Below, in pieces: positions 1 through 11,890 of a stretch of 64,000 bases of DNA. This DNA is from Gymnopilus junonius (Eukaryota; Basidiomycota; Agaricomycetes; Agaricales; Galerinaceae). Where the stretch lies: NCBI GenBank assembly GCA_015501075.1, contig JADNYJ010000138.1, positions 44,490-108,489 on the forward strand. Direction: 5' to 3'. The notes below the pieces were generated by a model, which was not told the origin of the DNA, did not search any database, and saw nothing but the letters and a program-made list of their open reading frames with translations. The translations under genes were made by a program, and so were the position numbers. Position 1 is the stretch's first letter; the number at the start of each line of letters is the position of its first letter.

Positions 1-53
1 CACAGCGAGGGACTCTAATTACAGCAAAATGTGCATGGTGTTATTTACTCTAA

Positions 54-440
54 CTAGAGTAAAACGTGCATGTGGACTACAGGCTCAGGTGAGACATTAT
101 GGAAGCCAGTGATATGAGTTGGTTGCTCAATGGTTGGTTGCTCAATGGTTGGTGCTCCATTGCTTGAATTTGACTCTATGTGTTGGTGCTCCTCCTGTAT
201 GTCCATAATGTCATGCTTCTTGGACATGCTGTATTTGGGAAAATGGAATGGGCTGAGGAGGGTTGCTGTAGGCTGCCACTCATTCTCTTGAGAAAAGGAT
301 TCATCAGCCATCAAGTTTGTGAAACCATAGTTAGTGTATTCAATGTTGGATTTATTATTTGTTTGTGCCCTGTAAAGATCAAAGCAAGGTGGCCCTAATT
401 CAAAATTGAAGCTGAAGAAATTGAAGTGGAACATACACAT
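54..440 (-). CDS. unrecognised minus-strand open frame
   Basis: This is an open frame of 128 codons that I do not recognise. It is rich in Ser, Asn, Glu and His and contains a short internal repeat, PTIEQPTIEQPT, matching a tandem 15-base DNA repeat near 120-155. No domain, signal peptide or membrane segment is evident. It could be a terminal exon of a gene extending off the left edge, or chance. The base composition is the same CpG-poor type as the surrounding decayed transposons, so I lean towards non-functional sequence. Confidence 0.2.
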   Translation of the reverse strand: MCMFHFNFFSFNFELGPPCFDLYRAQTNNKSNIEYTNYGFTNLMADESFSQENEWQPTATLLSPFHFPKYSMSKKHDIMDIQEEHQHIESNSSNGAPTIEQPTIEQPTHITGFHNVSPEPVVHMHVLL

Positions 441-1634
441 ACATAATTGGCCTTTGATGGGCTAGTGAGCAAGGTCTGGAAGTATCCCTTTTCTCTTGTG
501 GTTTGATTTATAGAGATGAGAAGATAAAAGAGGCCAGGTAAGAACTGAGAGAGCATCCACAACAATAGGAAGTCAGCAGTTCCAAAATTTCACCCTGCCC
601 CTCAAAATCCCTGGATGTCCTTTGATTGGCCCAAATCATGCTTAGGATAAATAAATAGATACCAGAACATAGACATTTATTGATACTCTTTCTGTTCCTT
701 GAATAATCCCTGCTCATGGTAGCATACTTGAATATATGAACTGTGTTCCTTTTTCCAAGTCACGATTGTTTTCTTGCTCACCTAGACAAATATTTCTGTA
801 TTGTAACCTTGATTCTAAAGTACAGGGTAGCTGCTTCACACATCGACTTTATGGTCTGCCTTCAAATGTACTTACAGTTAATATAAAAGGCACCACTTCC
901 ACCCTTTTAGCATCATAAGGAACCCAAATGAGATATTTTCTGCAGCCATAAAGACTAAGAAATACATATCAAAATATAAAAATCCAATATATGGAAATTA
1001 ACTAGTGTCTGCCATGAATATGAAGGAAAAGCCCCAAGAAAAGAGGTAAGGAAAAGGTTCTTGAATCAAATTGGCCACAAATAACCAACTCACATGTGAT
1101 GCAAGGTGCATTGCGTAACTCATCCAACTCCAACTCCAAGTCACCAAGGAATGCCTCTATGTGGCTTGAATGTAAGATCGACGATGATCAGAGATGGGAA
1201 AATCTTAGGTATAGACCAGGAGAGTATTGTTTGACAAGATAATCCTTGAGATGGTCATGATTTGCAGGAAACCCATCTCTGGTCAAATCTGAGCACTGTG
1301 GTTTGTAAATCAATAAAAACAGCAGAAGTGACATCAGGAAAATGACTTTAAGGCCTGGGTTGATCTGAGAGTATCTCTGCACCAGGCACATCTCTCAGGT
1401 AACTTCGGTTGCTCTGTGGTGCTCTGGGCTGCTCCTAGCTCAGTTTTCTTAACAGTAGATATTGTACTTTACAATTTACTTATAAATCTTATGGTATTCA
1501 ACATTTAATATGCAAAGTAACATTTATTGTGCTATAGAACATCATGTCTTACACAGAAAATCTATACTACTACTGAGCTACATACTAGGGATGCGAGAGG
1601 ACAATGCTGACACTAGAGGGTGGGAGGCAGTGAT
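441..1634. other. no gene recognised
   Basis: Only short, uncorrelated frames are present. A stretch near 1,400-1,445 carries repeated GCTCTG/TGCTCTGGG words resembling the AGAGCATC/GATGCTCT repeat at 19,475-19,735, which suggests a relic of the same dispersed repeat. Nothing else can be supported. Confidence 0.3.
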
Positions 1635-4600
1635 TTACCATATAGTCTGATATGAGTATTTACTCTGCCAGTTATTCACCAAAAATTTATCTGCCTCATC
1701 TAAGACATTTGATGCTTTCCACTTACTAGTAGCTTCCCTAGGATGACCATCAAAAACTGGGAAAAGCATACAGCTTTGTCTGATTCTTGAAAGTGGAACA
1801 ATTTCACCTGGATATTGCCCTTGACTGTCTGGTTTTCCCTTGGATATCTGATACATGCCATGAGTGTTGTTAGCAACAGCAGCTTGATGAGTATACCACT
1901 CAACATATGCAAGTGGACCCTTAGGCCAATTGGGAGGTGCTGGAATAGGTGCACCAGGTGCAGGAAGGATGCTTGGAAGAGAAAAGATCACTTTAACATG
2001 ACCAATTCTTGTGCCTGATAATAAAGCACTTAGAAACTTAAAAGACTGTAAATGTTGCACTTACCAGCCAATCCTGTTGATTCAGCTGCATCACCAGAAA
2101 TCACAACTACTGTATCAAATCATCCATGAGGATGCATTTTGGATTTGGGTATAGCCTTTACAATATCTCATTCCTCCTCATTGTCTTGCAAAGAAACTGG
2201 TTGGAAGCAAAACATCTTATAGACATCAAGGTGAGTAAAAGGCAAGAAGGTGATGTCTAAGCATTGGGTTGTAAACCGAGAATTCTGGAAAGTACTGAGA
2301 TAGTTCTTCAAATGGAAGCTAAAGTGAGGAGCTGAATGGGAATTTTTGATGAGGGAGATTGAATGATTGGGATAGTTGGGAAACTTGGCAATGGCTTTGA
2401 GTGGATGGGTAACAGGAAGAGACTGGAGTGGATGGGTTACAGAAGGAGATTGAGTTGACTCTGAAGAACTTGGACCAGAGGCCTCAGAACTTGTTTCTGC
2501 CTTTTGTAAGGCTAAAAGTGTATTGAAGTATGTTATCTTCTCTTGTTGAGAGAGCCAATGTATCATCTGTGGGAATTCATCACATTGATTAGTTGCCCTC
2601 CAGCCATGCTTTGCAAAATCAATGTGAAGCCATTCAAACATTTCTGTGTTGTAGTTGTCTGTTGTGCTGAAGTACTGAATGCTCTTGACATAGTGGAGAA
2701 GAGAATAGAACTTGGGAAGATTGAGATGTTCTCGACACCCAATTTCAATGAAATATTCCTTATGTTTGTGAAATTCTTTGAGGGCATCCTTCATGTAGCC
2801 TAAGGTTTCATTGTTGTGCACCATGTACTGTGCAAGGTAGATGAAATCGAGAAGACCCTTTATGGCTTTGATCCCTGAAGGTGCCATGATACTGACTAGA
2901 CAACCTAGAAGAATCTTCACCATATTTTTACACTTGGCACCCAAAATCTGAGAAAGGTTGGAGATGCCATTTTTAAAATGTCGAAGACCAACGCCCAATG
3001 GAAGAGACTGTATCCTCTGGTCCAGCACCTTTTCACCAACAATGCACTGGCACCAGCCAATGAGATGTTTGAATACCCCTGGTAAAGCTGATGAAGAACA
3101 TCCAGTGTAATACACTTGTGAATGTCGGTGTATGGAAAGTCCTGCCAGAATGGTGTATAGATGCCACCAGTGACATCATGAGCCATGCATTCCTTGTGGA
3201 ATTCCTTTGGTGATTTATCCTTGGGTAATTTATCCCCTTTTTTCTTTGCTTCAGCGATTATCCTTTCCGTCCATGGCTTAGTACGTAGCGGTGACTGCTT
3301 GAAGTTCTGAAGATTTTCAGCAGGGCATTGACACTTAGGACAAGTGCCATATTTTGTGCAGGTAACAAGGCACTGCTCTGGGTAGTCGGCCACATAGCAG
3401 GCAAGGATTGGATATACATGACAGATGTCCCCATTACTGCATCTCATTCTGATGCCTTCTTTTCCAGCCTTCTTCAGTGGCTCCAAGACAATTCTTATTG
3501 CCTCATGAAAAAGGCATTGAACCCTTGAGCGATGTTCAAACTCTGTCATCTTTGATCGATTGAGCTTTTCCACAGAAAGGTAAGCAATTAAAATGCAGGC
3601 ATTTTTGCTAGGTTTTCATCATATCGCCTTTGGTAAAATTCTGATTGTCAGATAGACTGGATACGCAGATTTTCCACCAGAAAACTGTGTCAGTTGTGTC
3701 TTGTCAGTAGCGAGGATGATAGGTGCGATTGTTGCTCCCTCTGGTAGAAGATACTTGAAGAAGTTTGAATAAAACACTACATCTTTCCCCAATTGGTAGA
3801 AGGCTTACCTGAATGGCATGCCACCACTTTCTGGTACACATTTCAGAGAAAATCCTTGAAGATTTGGAGGAATCTGTGTAAACATTTTTCAGCCCATACA
3901 CGTGATCATTTTCAAATGCTGGATCCATGAAGAGTGTTTTGATGGCCTCAATGGGATCTCGAAAATGTATAGTATACTTCTCATCAGGTTTGTCCCTGAA
4001 GGAAAGCTCCCTTGTTTGCCACTGACCAGTGCGATCTGGGACAGAATCAACCTTTTGGAGTAAGGCACGTATGTTGTTGTAAGAGAGTCCAAGTTTCTCT
4101 TGGACCTGGAAAACAAAGTTTTTTCAGAAGGTAACTAATGAGTGTATATCACACAATATACCCCAGGAATAGTTAGCAAGTGATCTATAGCCTTCTGGCC
4201 TGGTCCATCTTTCACTGCCCACTCTGCAAATCTCCAATCAAGTTCAGAGTTGAAGGGCACAAAGTTGGGTGTCGTTTCTTGCATAACAGTATCATTATCA
4301 CTGGGATCTCCCATTACAGTATCACCACTAGAATCTAGATGGAATGCAGGATTTGAACTGGGTGCATGGCCATAAATTTTGCCTGCTGAGGGATATGGAA
4401 CTTCAAGGCATGCATCATCGCTATTCTCCTTGTCAAAGCTTCAATGCATATTTGGGTGTTCTTTCTGCCTTTGAGGCCTGGAAGGTCCTGCTTGGGGTGG
4501 ATCAGGGGGCAATAGAATGAATTCATCCCTATCAATGTCCTCTGAGGGATCAGTATCAAAGTCATATCTTTCATCCTCAAAATCAGGCCAATCAGCTGCT

Positions 4601-4839
4601 TCCCAATTGAAAGATGGAGGATCGGGATTGTCTGTAGCTGGAGCAGGTGTAGATTGAGATACAGGAGGAGGAGGAACTGAATACTGCATGTTGTGAAGAT
4701 CAAATTCACAGATCTTGCCTTTTCAATACCAGCTACATGATTTGGCCATGGATAGATGGGCATTGAGCCCTTGACTTGTCTTGAAGACCTGCTCACAAGC
4801 AGGGCACTGTGGAATAGACTCATCAAGGAAAAGAGGCAT
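1635..4839 (-). pseudogene. Plavaka (KDZ-type) DNA transposase, decayed
   Basis: A cut-and-paste transposase of the Plavaka group typical of Agaricomycetes. In gene order it shows an N-terminal zinc finger at 4,839-4,690 (CPACEQ then LNAHLSMAKSC), an acidic Pro-rich linker (4,689-4,441), blocks around 4,116-3,600, the conserved core at 3,573-2,917 (HVYPILACYVADYPEQ, then CTKYGTCPKCQC, then ITLDVLHQLYQG), a following domain to 2,168, and the usual C-terminal tail at 2,060-1,635 (PLAYVEWYTH, NVLDEADKFLVN). The ATG at 4,839 is chosen because it directly precedes the zinc finger. Frames change between blocks; some changes are introns, others real breaks, for example WY-stop-KGK after the finger, a TGA where CGA is expected. 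Terminal inverted repeats were not located. The family call is confident; the exon map is approximate. Confidence 0.85.
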
Positions 4840-5869
4840 TGCGGAATTGCAGATAGACTCAATCAATGAGAACAACAACAACTTTTATCATTTGGTCATC
4901 TATGCACTATATATAAGTATCCATATTCTATAATTATAAAGTCAGAGAAGATGGTATATGGGTGAAAAAGTGTTACTTACAATATTTAAATAGAGAGAGA
5001 TCATCAAAAGGAGTGTGGTATAAGTGAAGCAAGTAGAAAGCAAAAGGAGTGAATAGCAGAGCAAAGTTGAAGCAGGACTTGAAAGCAGCAGGAGATGAGT
5101 CAAATTAATTGTTCATGATTAGGGGCAGCGATGCTGAACATGTTTCCAGATGATGAATTTATCTGGTTTTCTTCTGAACACTACATAAAAAATAAGTGAG
5201 AAAACTTTAGACACGTCTGTATATAAAGCATGCTCACATTTTCTGCCCAAGATATTTTCCCAGAAACCAATGAAAGCAAGGCAGTATGCTACCCAGCCTT
5301 CATAGCTTATGACTGAGCCAACTGCTTCATTGAAAATAGAATAAGCAAAGGTAGCAAATAAAGCAGAACCCAAACTGCCTCACCATTGTCAGTCTCCCAG
5401 TCAAGGAGAAGGAGGGTAGGGGTGTCTGATAAGACAGATTCAAAGAGGAATGTCTAGACTGTTCTCTGATGTCTTTCTCCATTATCTTGCTCCTCAAATT
5501 TGAGGATAATCACATTGGCCTCTGGGGAGAAGAGAAGGTATAGCACACCCAATATGAGATGGTCAGGACAATGAGTGTTAAAGGACCATGGAGAGCAAGA
5601 GGCGATGTCCAAAAGTTCATGAAAGTAGAGGAAAGAAAGGCATTATTTGCATCAGTTGATAAAAGCTGACAGATTCCAGTCAACTTTCTCAACTAAATGC
5701 CATCACATCTTGGCTAGTGAAATTTCTAATAATTCCATATTTTATGCATAGTCAAGGATTAGATTATAAGAAGAAAAAATTGAGTATATATAAATTATAA
5801 AATGGATAACAATGCTAAAGAGCAGGACCCTAATTATTAAGATAAATCTCTCTATAAGACAACTTGAAA
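4840..5869. other. no gene recognised upstream of the transposase
   Basis: This stretch holds only short frames in both strands, such as a hydrophobic minus-strand frame at 5,119-5,373, with no family resemblance. It may contain the promoter or terminal repeats of the Plavaka element, but I could not pair an inverted repeat by eye. Confidence 0.3.
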
Positions 5870-5885
5870 CACTGATGCTGTAATT

Positions 5886-6711
5886 CAAGAGTGACCATGT
5901 TCAACTTCCTCTTGATCCTTCGTGCTGGGCTGGACTTCTTTTCCGGGTGCCAGTGAAGGAGATGATTGAGCTCCTGGAGCTTGGAATTAAGGAAACTTAT
6001 CTTAGCTTTGAGTTTCCAAATCTTCCAGAGATTCGAGCCATCCTTCTGATGGGAACCATGCTCAAAAAGGAGAGGGTCTGATTTCTGAAATGTAGGTCGG
6101 GTTAGGCATAGGGATGGGAGGCTCCGAGATTGGAGGAGAGCTTTTGCCTTGCATGATGGGCAAGGAAATCACAGTAATGGTTAATGTAGTTTGGGAGGCA
6201 GCCTCTAAAGTTAAAGATTGAGCATCTTTTGTAGAATTATGCAGTCCTTTCTTTAGAGAATTTGGACACACATGGTCCAGAGGGAACTGGGTCTTTCCTC
6301 TTCTTCCATAGGATCTGGGTAATGGCAGATGAGGGCATTAGAAGGTTTGTACCTCAGGAGTACTGGACTTGATTCAATTGAGGGTTCCTCTTCATAATTT
6401 GAATTCAAAGGCATTGGCCAGTCATATGTTCTTGTATAATGTGGTGAGAAGTCTCTCATATGCTGGTGCAATATGAATCAATTACCAGCAAGGCAGAGAA
6501 ATAACTGAATACATATGATGTAGCTTGGATTTGGTGGATGTTGATTATGGTATAAGTACCATTCATTGTTGTTGGGGAAATGCCAAGGTTGTAAGCTCTT
6601 TTGAGAGTCAGGTAGAGAAGCATTCTATTCAAAGTTAGAAACATATAAATCCTCTAGGTCGCTATAGAAATCTACCTCTGATGGTTGAGTGGGGGTACTA
6701 AATGTGCTCAT
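5886..6711 (-). pseudogene. unrecognised minus-strand gene remnant
   Basis: Reading from an ATG at 6,711, an acidic N-terminus (MSTFSTPTQPSEVDFYSDLE) is followed after a stop and frame changes by an acidic, Pro-rich segment at 6,471-6,253 (DPMEEEERPSS). Near 6,060-5,900 a Lys/Leu segment (LWKIWKLKAKISFLNSKL) has coiled-coil-like spacing. The pieces look like one degraded gene, perhaps with introns, but I recognise no family. It has the same orientation as the Plavaka and EPL1 remnants. It could be cargo of the mobile element or an unrelated relic. Confidence 0.25.
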
Positions 6712-6964
6712 TTTCACCTGGCTGTAATTGAGCTTTGTGGAACAAAAGAATAGAGAATGGAGAGTGAAGACAAAGGCTAATGTTGACAATAATAGGTCAG
6801 GCAAGGTTACTTGTCACATGATTCAAACTCATCAAATTTATTAATATTATCAGAGCATAAATACAAGTGGTCGAAGATGATCAATGAGCCAGCTACGACT
6901 TGCTCTTCGAGCATGTACAGTAGGTATAGTTATAAGAGATGGAATGCATAATGAAAAAAAATAG

Positions 6965-7260
6965 AAGAATCTCGGCATTAGGTTTCAGCTGAGGATTGTA
7001 GATGGTGGTCACTGCAAATCTGTCGAGAGGGTGGCAGCTTCAAATTCATGTTAGCTTGAGGGAGCTGCATGCCCATGGTGAGATCTGGGGTGATGTTGGG
7101 CCATTAGCTCCATCTGAGGAATGGAGGTCACACCATTGGTGATAGCAGGCATAGGCTCAACACAGGCTCCTTGCCTTTGTGCTACATGCAGAAGTCCATA
7201 GGCCAGATGTTGATTTAAGACTCCAATGCAGGGACAGGAGGTTGAGAGAAAAAGTCAGGT
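6965..7260 (-). repeat. small degenerate copy of EPL1 C-terminal sequence
   Basis: Short runs match the EPL1 remnant at 9,275-9,700 in the same orientation: ATCTCGGCATTAGGTT at 6,971 and 9,608, the GAGAGGGTxGCAGCTTCA word at 7,026 and 9,322, GGGGTGATGTTGGGC near 7,088 and 9,366, and the 'accattggtgatagcagg' word at 7,131 and 9,652. Order is partly shuffled, so this is a rearranged partial duplicate, not a separate gene. Confidence 0.6.
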
Positions 7261-8560
7261 GGGAAAGTTGAGAGATCAAGTCAATTCAGTCCCTCAACTT
7301 TCCCAGAGGAAGGAATCAACAAAGAGAGACGTGACTTGTTCACACATCATAATGGAAGGAAAGAGTCACATGAACCTCCGTCACACATTATGAAGTTGGA
7401 AGATCGATGCGACAAGTCCAGCATCATGACATGACTTGGAATAGGAGTGGTGTTTAGTTGTGGCAGAGACACTGAAGTCTTCAGGCCAGTGGAAGTATTG
7501 GTGCTGCTGTCATTGATCAGGGCCAGGGGCATGGCAATGTCTGTAGAAACTGCAGTGGTCAGTTCAGATTTGCTGAGGTCATCATCCATATCACTCCCTG
7601 GCAAAAAAAGAAATGAGACTGTCACATTGACTGTCCGAATTGTTGGTCCAGAGATTGATGTGCAGGAGAAGGTGAAGAAAAGACAGAGGAGAACAGTGAA
7701 AAATGACCATTGGTACCGTCGTCCTCTAGAACAGCAGGCAGGTAGGGTGACTCAGGTGCACAACCATCTTCAAATTCATAGAATAAAGAGGAAGAATAGA
7801 AAAGAGGGGGTAAACCCACAGTGGAAGGGGAGGGCAAGAGCAGACCAAGGCCTAGATTGTCAAGTCCTGTCTCTGGCTCTCCTGCAAGGACTGGTTCTTG
7901 GGGTGCTGGTAAAGGAGGCAGCAGAGGTGATGAAGAGAAGGGAGGTAATGGTGTGGGCAATAACACTGATGGTTCAGATGGTCATGCCCCTAGTGAAAGA
8001 GATGGAGAATGCAGCACCAAACCAAAAGCTGAAGTTCTGAAGTATACTCAGGTTCTACTTCAAGCTCTGAGAGTGCTGGCAGCAGAGGTGATAGAAAGGA
8101 CAAAGAAGGTGATTGTGGCAGTGATGACAATGATAGTAGGGGTGGTGACAGTGGAGAAAGCTGCAGAGGTGCTCATCTTCACCTTCATACTGGAGCTGAG
8201 GTTGAGGTGATTGTCCTACTTCCAGTTTGAGTTCAGGAAGTGAATAGGGTGAAGGCAAATGTGAAGGTGATAAATTCAATGATGACAGAGGGCAGAGGAA
8301 TTCCTCTCCTCCAGGGTCTGCAAATTGGGTTGGTGGTGGTGGATCTGAGGCTGGTAAGGGTTGTGGTAATGGTAATGGCGATTCATCTATATGTTGGTAT
8401 CGGTTTTCATGTTTCTCTTCTTGGTCCTCCTGTGCCTCCTTCAGTGGCATGATTGTGGGTGGCGACATTCTTGCCTTGTCCATTACAGGGTCCATCAGGA
8501 CTGGTTGGAACCATGTTTCCAGACTCAATCTCAGCCATTGTAGATGCAGCCACCTAAAAA
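7261..8560 (-). other. Ser/Pro-rich low-complexity stretch, no family recognised
   Basis: Several minus-strand frames (7,347-7,625; 7,622-7,966; 8,055-8,798) encode Ser-, Pro- and Asp-rich protein that shifts frame repeatedly. Plus-strand frames over the same bases are Lys/Glu/Gly-rich mirror images. The start, 7,261-7,400, is a diverged copy of 12,781-12,905 (both contain CTCAACTTTCCCAGAGG). The stretch probably belongs to the degraded EPL1-associated sequence, but no domain supports a function. Confidence 0.3.
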
Positions 8561-8599
8561 TTAAATGAAGATTTGTTAATTGTCCAGGAAAACATGACA

Positions 8600-8830
8600 C
8601 GAGAATTGAGTAACATACCAATGACCTCAAGATACCCTTCAGACCCTCCGCTCTGTTTAGGAGTTGAGTTCTGGTATCTGAACCTCCTCGCCCAAGCCAA
8701 AAAGGCTTGAACATGCATACTTCTTGTCTGGCCAATGAGGAATGGCATCTCACCAGTCCACAAGCAGCCACCCACCATGACCATAATGCAGACTTCAAAA
8801 CACGGACAAAACAGAGTCAGGAGGGGCAAG
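8600..8830 (-). repeat. second copy of an EPL1-like exon
   Basis: This block repeats the exon at 11,764-11,880 in the same orientation with roughly 85% identity by eye, sharing CCTCCTCGCCCAAG, ACTTCTTGTCTGGC and CCACCATGACCATAATG. In the 11.8 kb copy it encodes HQPDKKYVHSSLFDLGEE. Here the frame contains a TGA where the other copy has a sense codon. It is a tandem duplicate caught in the same remnant. Confidence 0.6.
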
Positions 8831-8976
8831 AGTGAGTCTTTTGAATTGAAAACTAGAGAGTAGAAGGAAAAAAGAAGAAAAAGGTGGTGAAGTGTGAGGA
8901 CAACAAATTAAATTGTATTATGCAACAGCAAAGGGACATCTCATACAAGGTAAATGTCCATTTGACAGAAGATAGC

Positions 8977-11890
8977 TCAATATATGCTCTGTGTCCCACC
9001 AACAGGTTGCTGTTGCTGTAAAGATGGTGATGCTATGCCCATGTTGGGCATCATTGGCAGACGAGGAGGCAATTGCAATTGTGAGATGTTGGGCAATGGT
9101 GAAGGTGAATGCACTATGTGAGGTGACATGGAGTGTTGGCTGTTGATGTGCACCCCATTCCTCATTGGTACAGGCCGCGACCCATTAGCAGAAGGTGATT
9201 GCACAGGTACTGCATGTCTGATGCTAGGGCTCAATACGTGAGTGTCATTGATCTGGCTGTCGATGCCATTGACTATAGACGGTGGTCACTGGATGGCTCC
9301 ATTGTGCCATTGCATCTGTTGAGAGGGTAGCAGCTTCAGATTTGGCCTGGAAAGCAGCGAGGTTGGGGGTGATGTTGGGCATACTGCTTGCAAACATGGT
9401 GCGGAGGTTCTGCACCTGTTGAGGAGACAGACCATGTGCAAGCTGCTGAGCTTGATTGTGTTGCGAGAAGGATGCTGAATTGACCGCTGTCATATCCGAG
9501 ACACCAGGCATCTGAGTGAGATAATAGCCATTGGTGGACACACCAAGGCCGAGATGAGCCTAAGGTGTCACATTCTGTGACTTCAGTCATGGAGGAACAC
9601 TATTTGTAGTGATCTCGGCATTAGGTTCCATCTGAGGAACAGAAGTCATGCCATTGGTGATAGCAGGAGTAGACACGACTTCAGGCTTCTGTACATCAAC
9701 ATGAGGCATAGTGATGGCAGCCTGACTGACACCATTGACACCATTGGGAGGTGAATGTTGAGGGATTGGAATGGGAAGAGGATGAGGAGGTGAGACATAG
9801 TGGGCGATGGTCCCATTTGGCTGCAGGTTGGTCACAGGGATGCCAGGAGGACGCATGCCACTGTTGGAAGATATCTGCATTTGAGGAGTGGCAGTAGGCA
9901 GCTGCATCTTCTTGATTTGATGGAGGTCTTTGTTGTCCCCCATAGATTCCTGTAGGATTATCCAGGATTCCTGAGGATTTTCAGGACTCAAATATGGCAG
10001 AGGCACCAGCCAAATTTACTCAACAGGACTATATATAAATAACAGTTGAAATATAGTTAATGTTATATAATACATAGTTCCCCATATTAATAGTCTATTT
10101 TAAGATTACTAAAAAAGGAAAACTGATTTTAAATAATCAAATAGCCTTAATTATTGATATAATATATCAAGGTCAGAAATATTAATGTGATATGATAAAT
10201 GTCATTGTCCAGAAAAGTGCTATAAATAAAAATAATGCAAATGACAATACTGATTCCAAATCTGGTCACATGATATCATTAGCTTGCACCATCAGTGAGA
10301 AAAATGCAAAAAACTTTTGAAAAGCCAGTGATAAATTAAATACAGAAATTCTAAAAATATCTATTTATTTATTTATATTATATTTGATTTTAAAGAGTAC
10401 CAAAAATAGCTCAAATAAGGGGCTAGGCATATAAAAAGATCAGTTTTACTATAAATATGATAAAATACTGATTAAAAAGTAGTCTGAAGTTAAAAATAGA
10501 CTTTCTAAAAAAGTAATATGAAAAGCAGTATAAAGGGCTGATGAGAAAGTACCAAAAATAGCTATGAGGAGGAGCACAATTATTGAAAAATATATATAGA
10601 AGGAGGGTATATGTAGAAGAAAGTTAAAAAAAATTTTATGGCTATGATAGTGTAGTTGGTAGATTACTTGTTGCCTGAAGCTATACTTATGCAATGATTG
10701 AGGGTTGTATTAATTTTGCTTACCTGCTCAAGATTTAATTTCAAGTGAGTCCTGAGGATTTCTGAGGATTTATAAGGACTTGACTTTATTTTTTTAAGAT
10801 TTGGCTAAGTATTTATAGTATATGTGATTTACAGCTGGTTTCATATTAATAGATCCACTTTGCTAATATAATGCTCAGTGCCTTTGTTTAATTGGGCAAA
10901 TAAAATTAACTTGATATAGTCAGCATTGGAGGTCAGTCTGATCTTACAGATGATTACTAGTATTTTATGAAGACATAAGAAAAATATAATGATCAGCCAG
11001 TCCAAAGTCTAGATTACATAAGCATATCTAAGAGATTACTATCATTTTATACTACATTACAAGCCTTTTGGCCTCTACTGATTTAACATGCAAATTATTA
11101 TATAATAATTAATGCCTAGCTATTTCTATATGAGGAATAGCTTATCAGATAATATGATAAGTCACAACAATGATTGTACACTGTTTAGGTCATGTATACT
11201 ATATTAGTCCTTAGGAGTCCTCAGGAATCCTGCCAGTCCTTCAGGATTCTGTGGGGGACTGAAAAGTACTGATTTGATGCTGCATTGTAATGGGGGTACC
11301 ATTGGCTGCAGCAGTCATGGCAAGAGGATGGTTGGGAGGAAGGGCATGTAGAGGGAAGGGCATGTTGGGTGGATAAACACGTAGGACTCCTTGGGGCTTC
11401 GCATGATTGCTGGAGGCATACCGAGTCAGTAGGGCATGACAACATGTTGACAACCATCCTGCCCATTAACAATCACCGAGGGATCATTCAGGAGGTGGAG
11501 ATGGTCAGTCTCTGTGAAGAGGGTCATTGTGTGCCTTAGGTAACTGAAGATTCTATCAGCTATTTGTCAACCTATGCAAGATATAAAAAATGTACATTGC
11601 ATTGTAGTCATCAACCAATATGTGGTCCTGCTCATCTGAACCCTCTGGTCCAACAGGAGGCACATCATCTTGGTCAAACTTCCATTGCTCCTCCAAATGT
11701 CACTGGTGCTCAGCTTCCTCTGGATCTTCCTCGATGTCCATGGCATTCTCATCCTCTGATTTACCCTCCTCGCCCAAGTCGAAAAGGCTTGAATGCACAT
11801 ACTTCTTGTCTGGCTGATGAGGAATGGCATCTTGCTGGTCCACAAGTAGCTGCCCACCATGACCATAATGAAGACATAGGGCTCATGTAG
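8977..11890 (-). pseudogene. EPL1: enhancer of polycomb-like protein 1 (EPL1), C-terminal half, interrupted
   Basis: EPL1 is the scaffold of the NuA4 histone acetyltransferase complex in the nucleus. In gene order: an acidic segment near 11,720-11,640 (LEEQWKFDQDDVPPVGPEG), an intron of about 50 bases near 11,590-11,540, then LRHTMTLFTETDHLHLLNDP and VIVNGQDG, an Ala/Pro-rich part (LPPNHPLAMTAAANG, 11,360-11,300), and after the inserted element at 9,923-11,269 a long Pro/Gln/Asn-rich tail (SSNSGMRPPGIP; LSPQQVQNLRTMF; SPSANGSRP; SPSLQQQQPVGG). This matches the C-terminal layout I know for basidiomycete EPL1. Breaks fit CpG decay: PY-stop-LGMPP (CGA to TGA) and NGQDG-C (CGT to TGT). The N-terminal EPcA domain was not found, so it is a partial copy rather than the working housekeeping gene. 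Confidence 0.75.
9923..11269. mobile_element. non-autonomous TIR element, 10-base target duplication
   Basis: About 1,347 bases of AT-rich, non-coding DNA sit inside EPL1. Direct repeats TGATTTGATG flank it at 9,913-9,922 and 11,270-11,279. The ends are inverted repeats of about 50 bases: from 9,935 GTCCCCCATAGATTCCTG and, on the other strand from 11,259, GTCCCCCACAGAATCCTG, both running on into AGGATTCCTGAGGA. Deleting the element plus one repeat restores the frame ITMQHQ-IKKMQLPT across the junction. A 9-10 base duplication with long inverted repeats suggests a Mutator-like (MULE) origin, which is inference since no transposase is encoded. A related AGTCCTGAGGATTTCTGAGG word lies internally near 10,748. 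Confidence 0.85.

Noticed and set aside
7447..8210. Long plus-strand frames of 129-197 codons rich in Lys, Glu and Gly
   Set aside because: They mirror the Ser/Pro-rich minus strand, have no recognisable domain, and overlap one another in different frames, as expected of low-complexity DNA.
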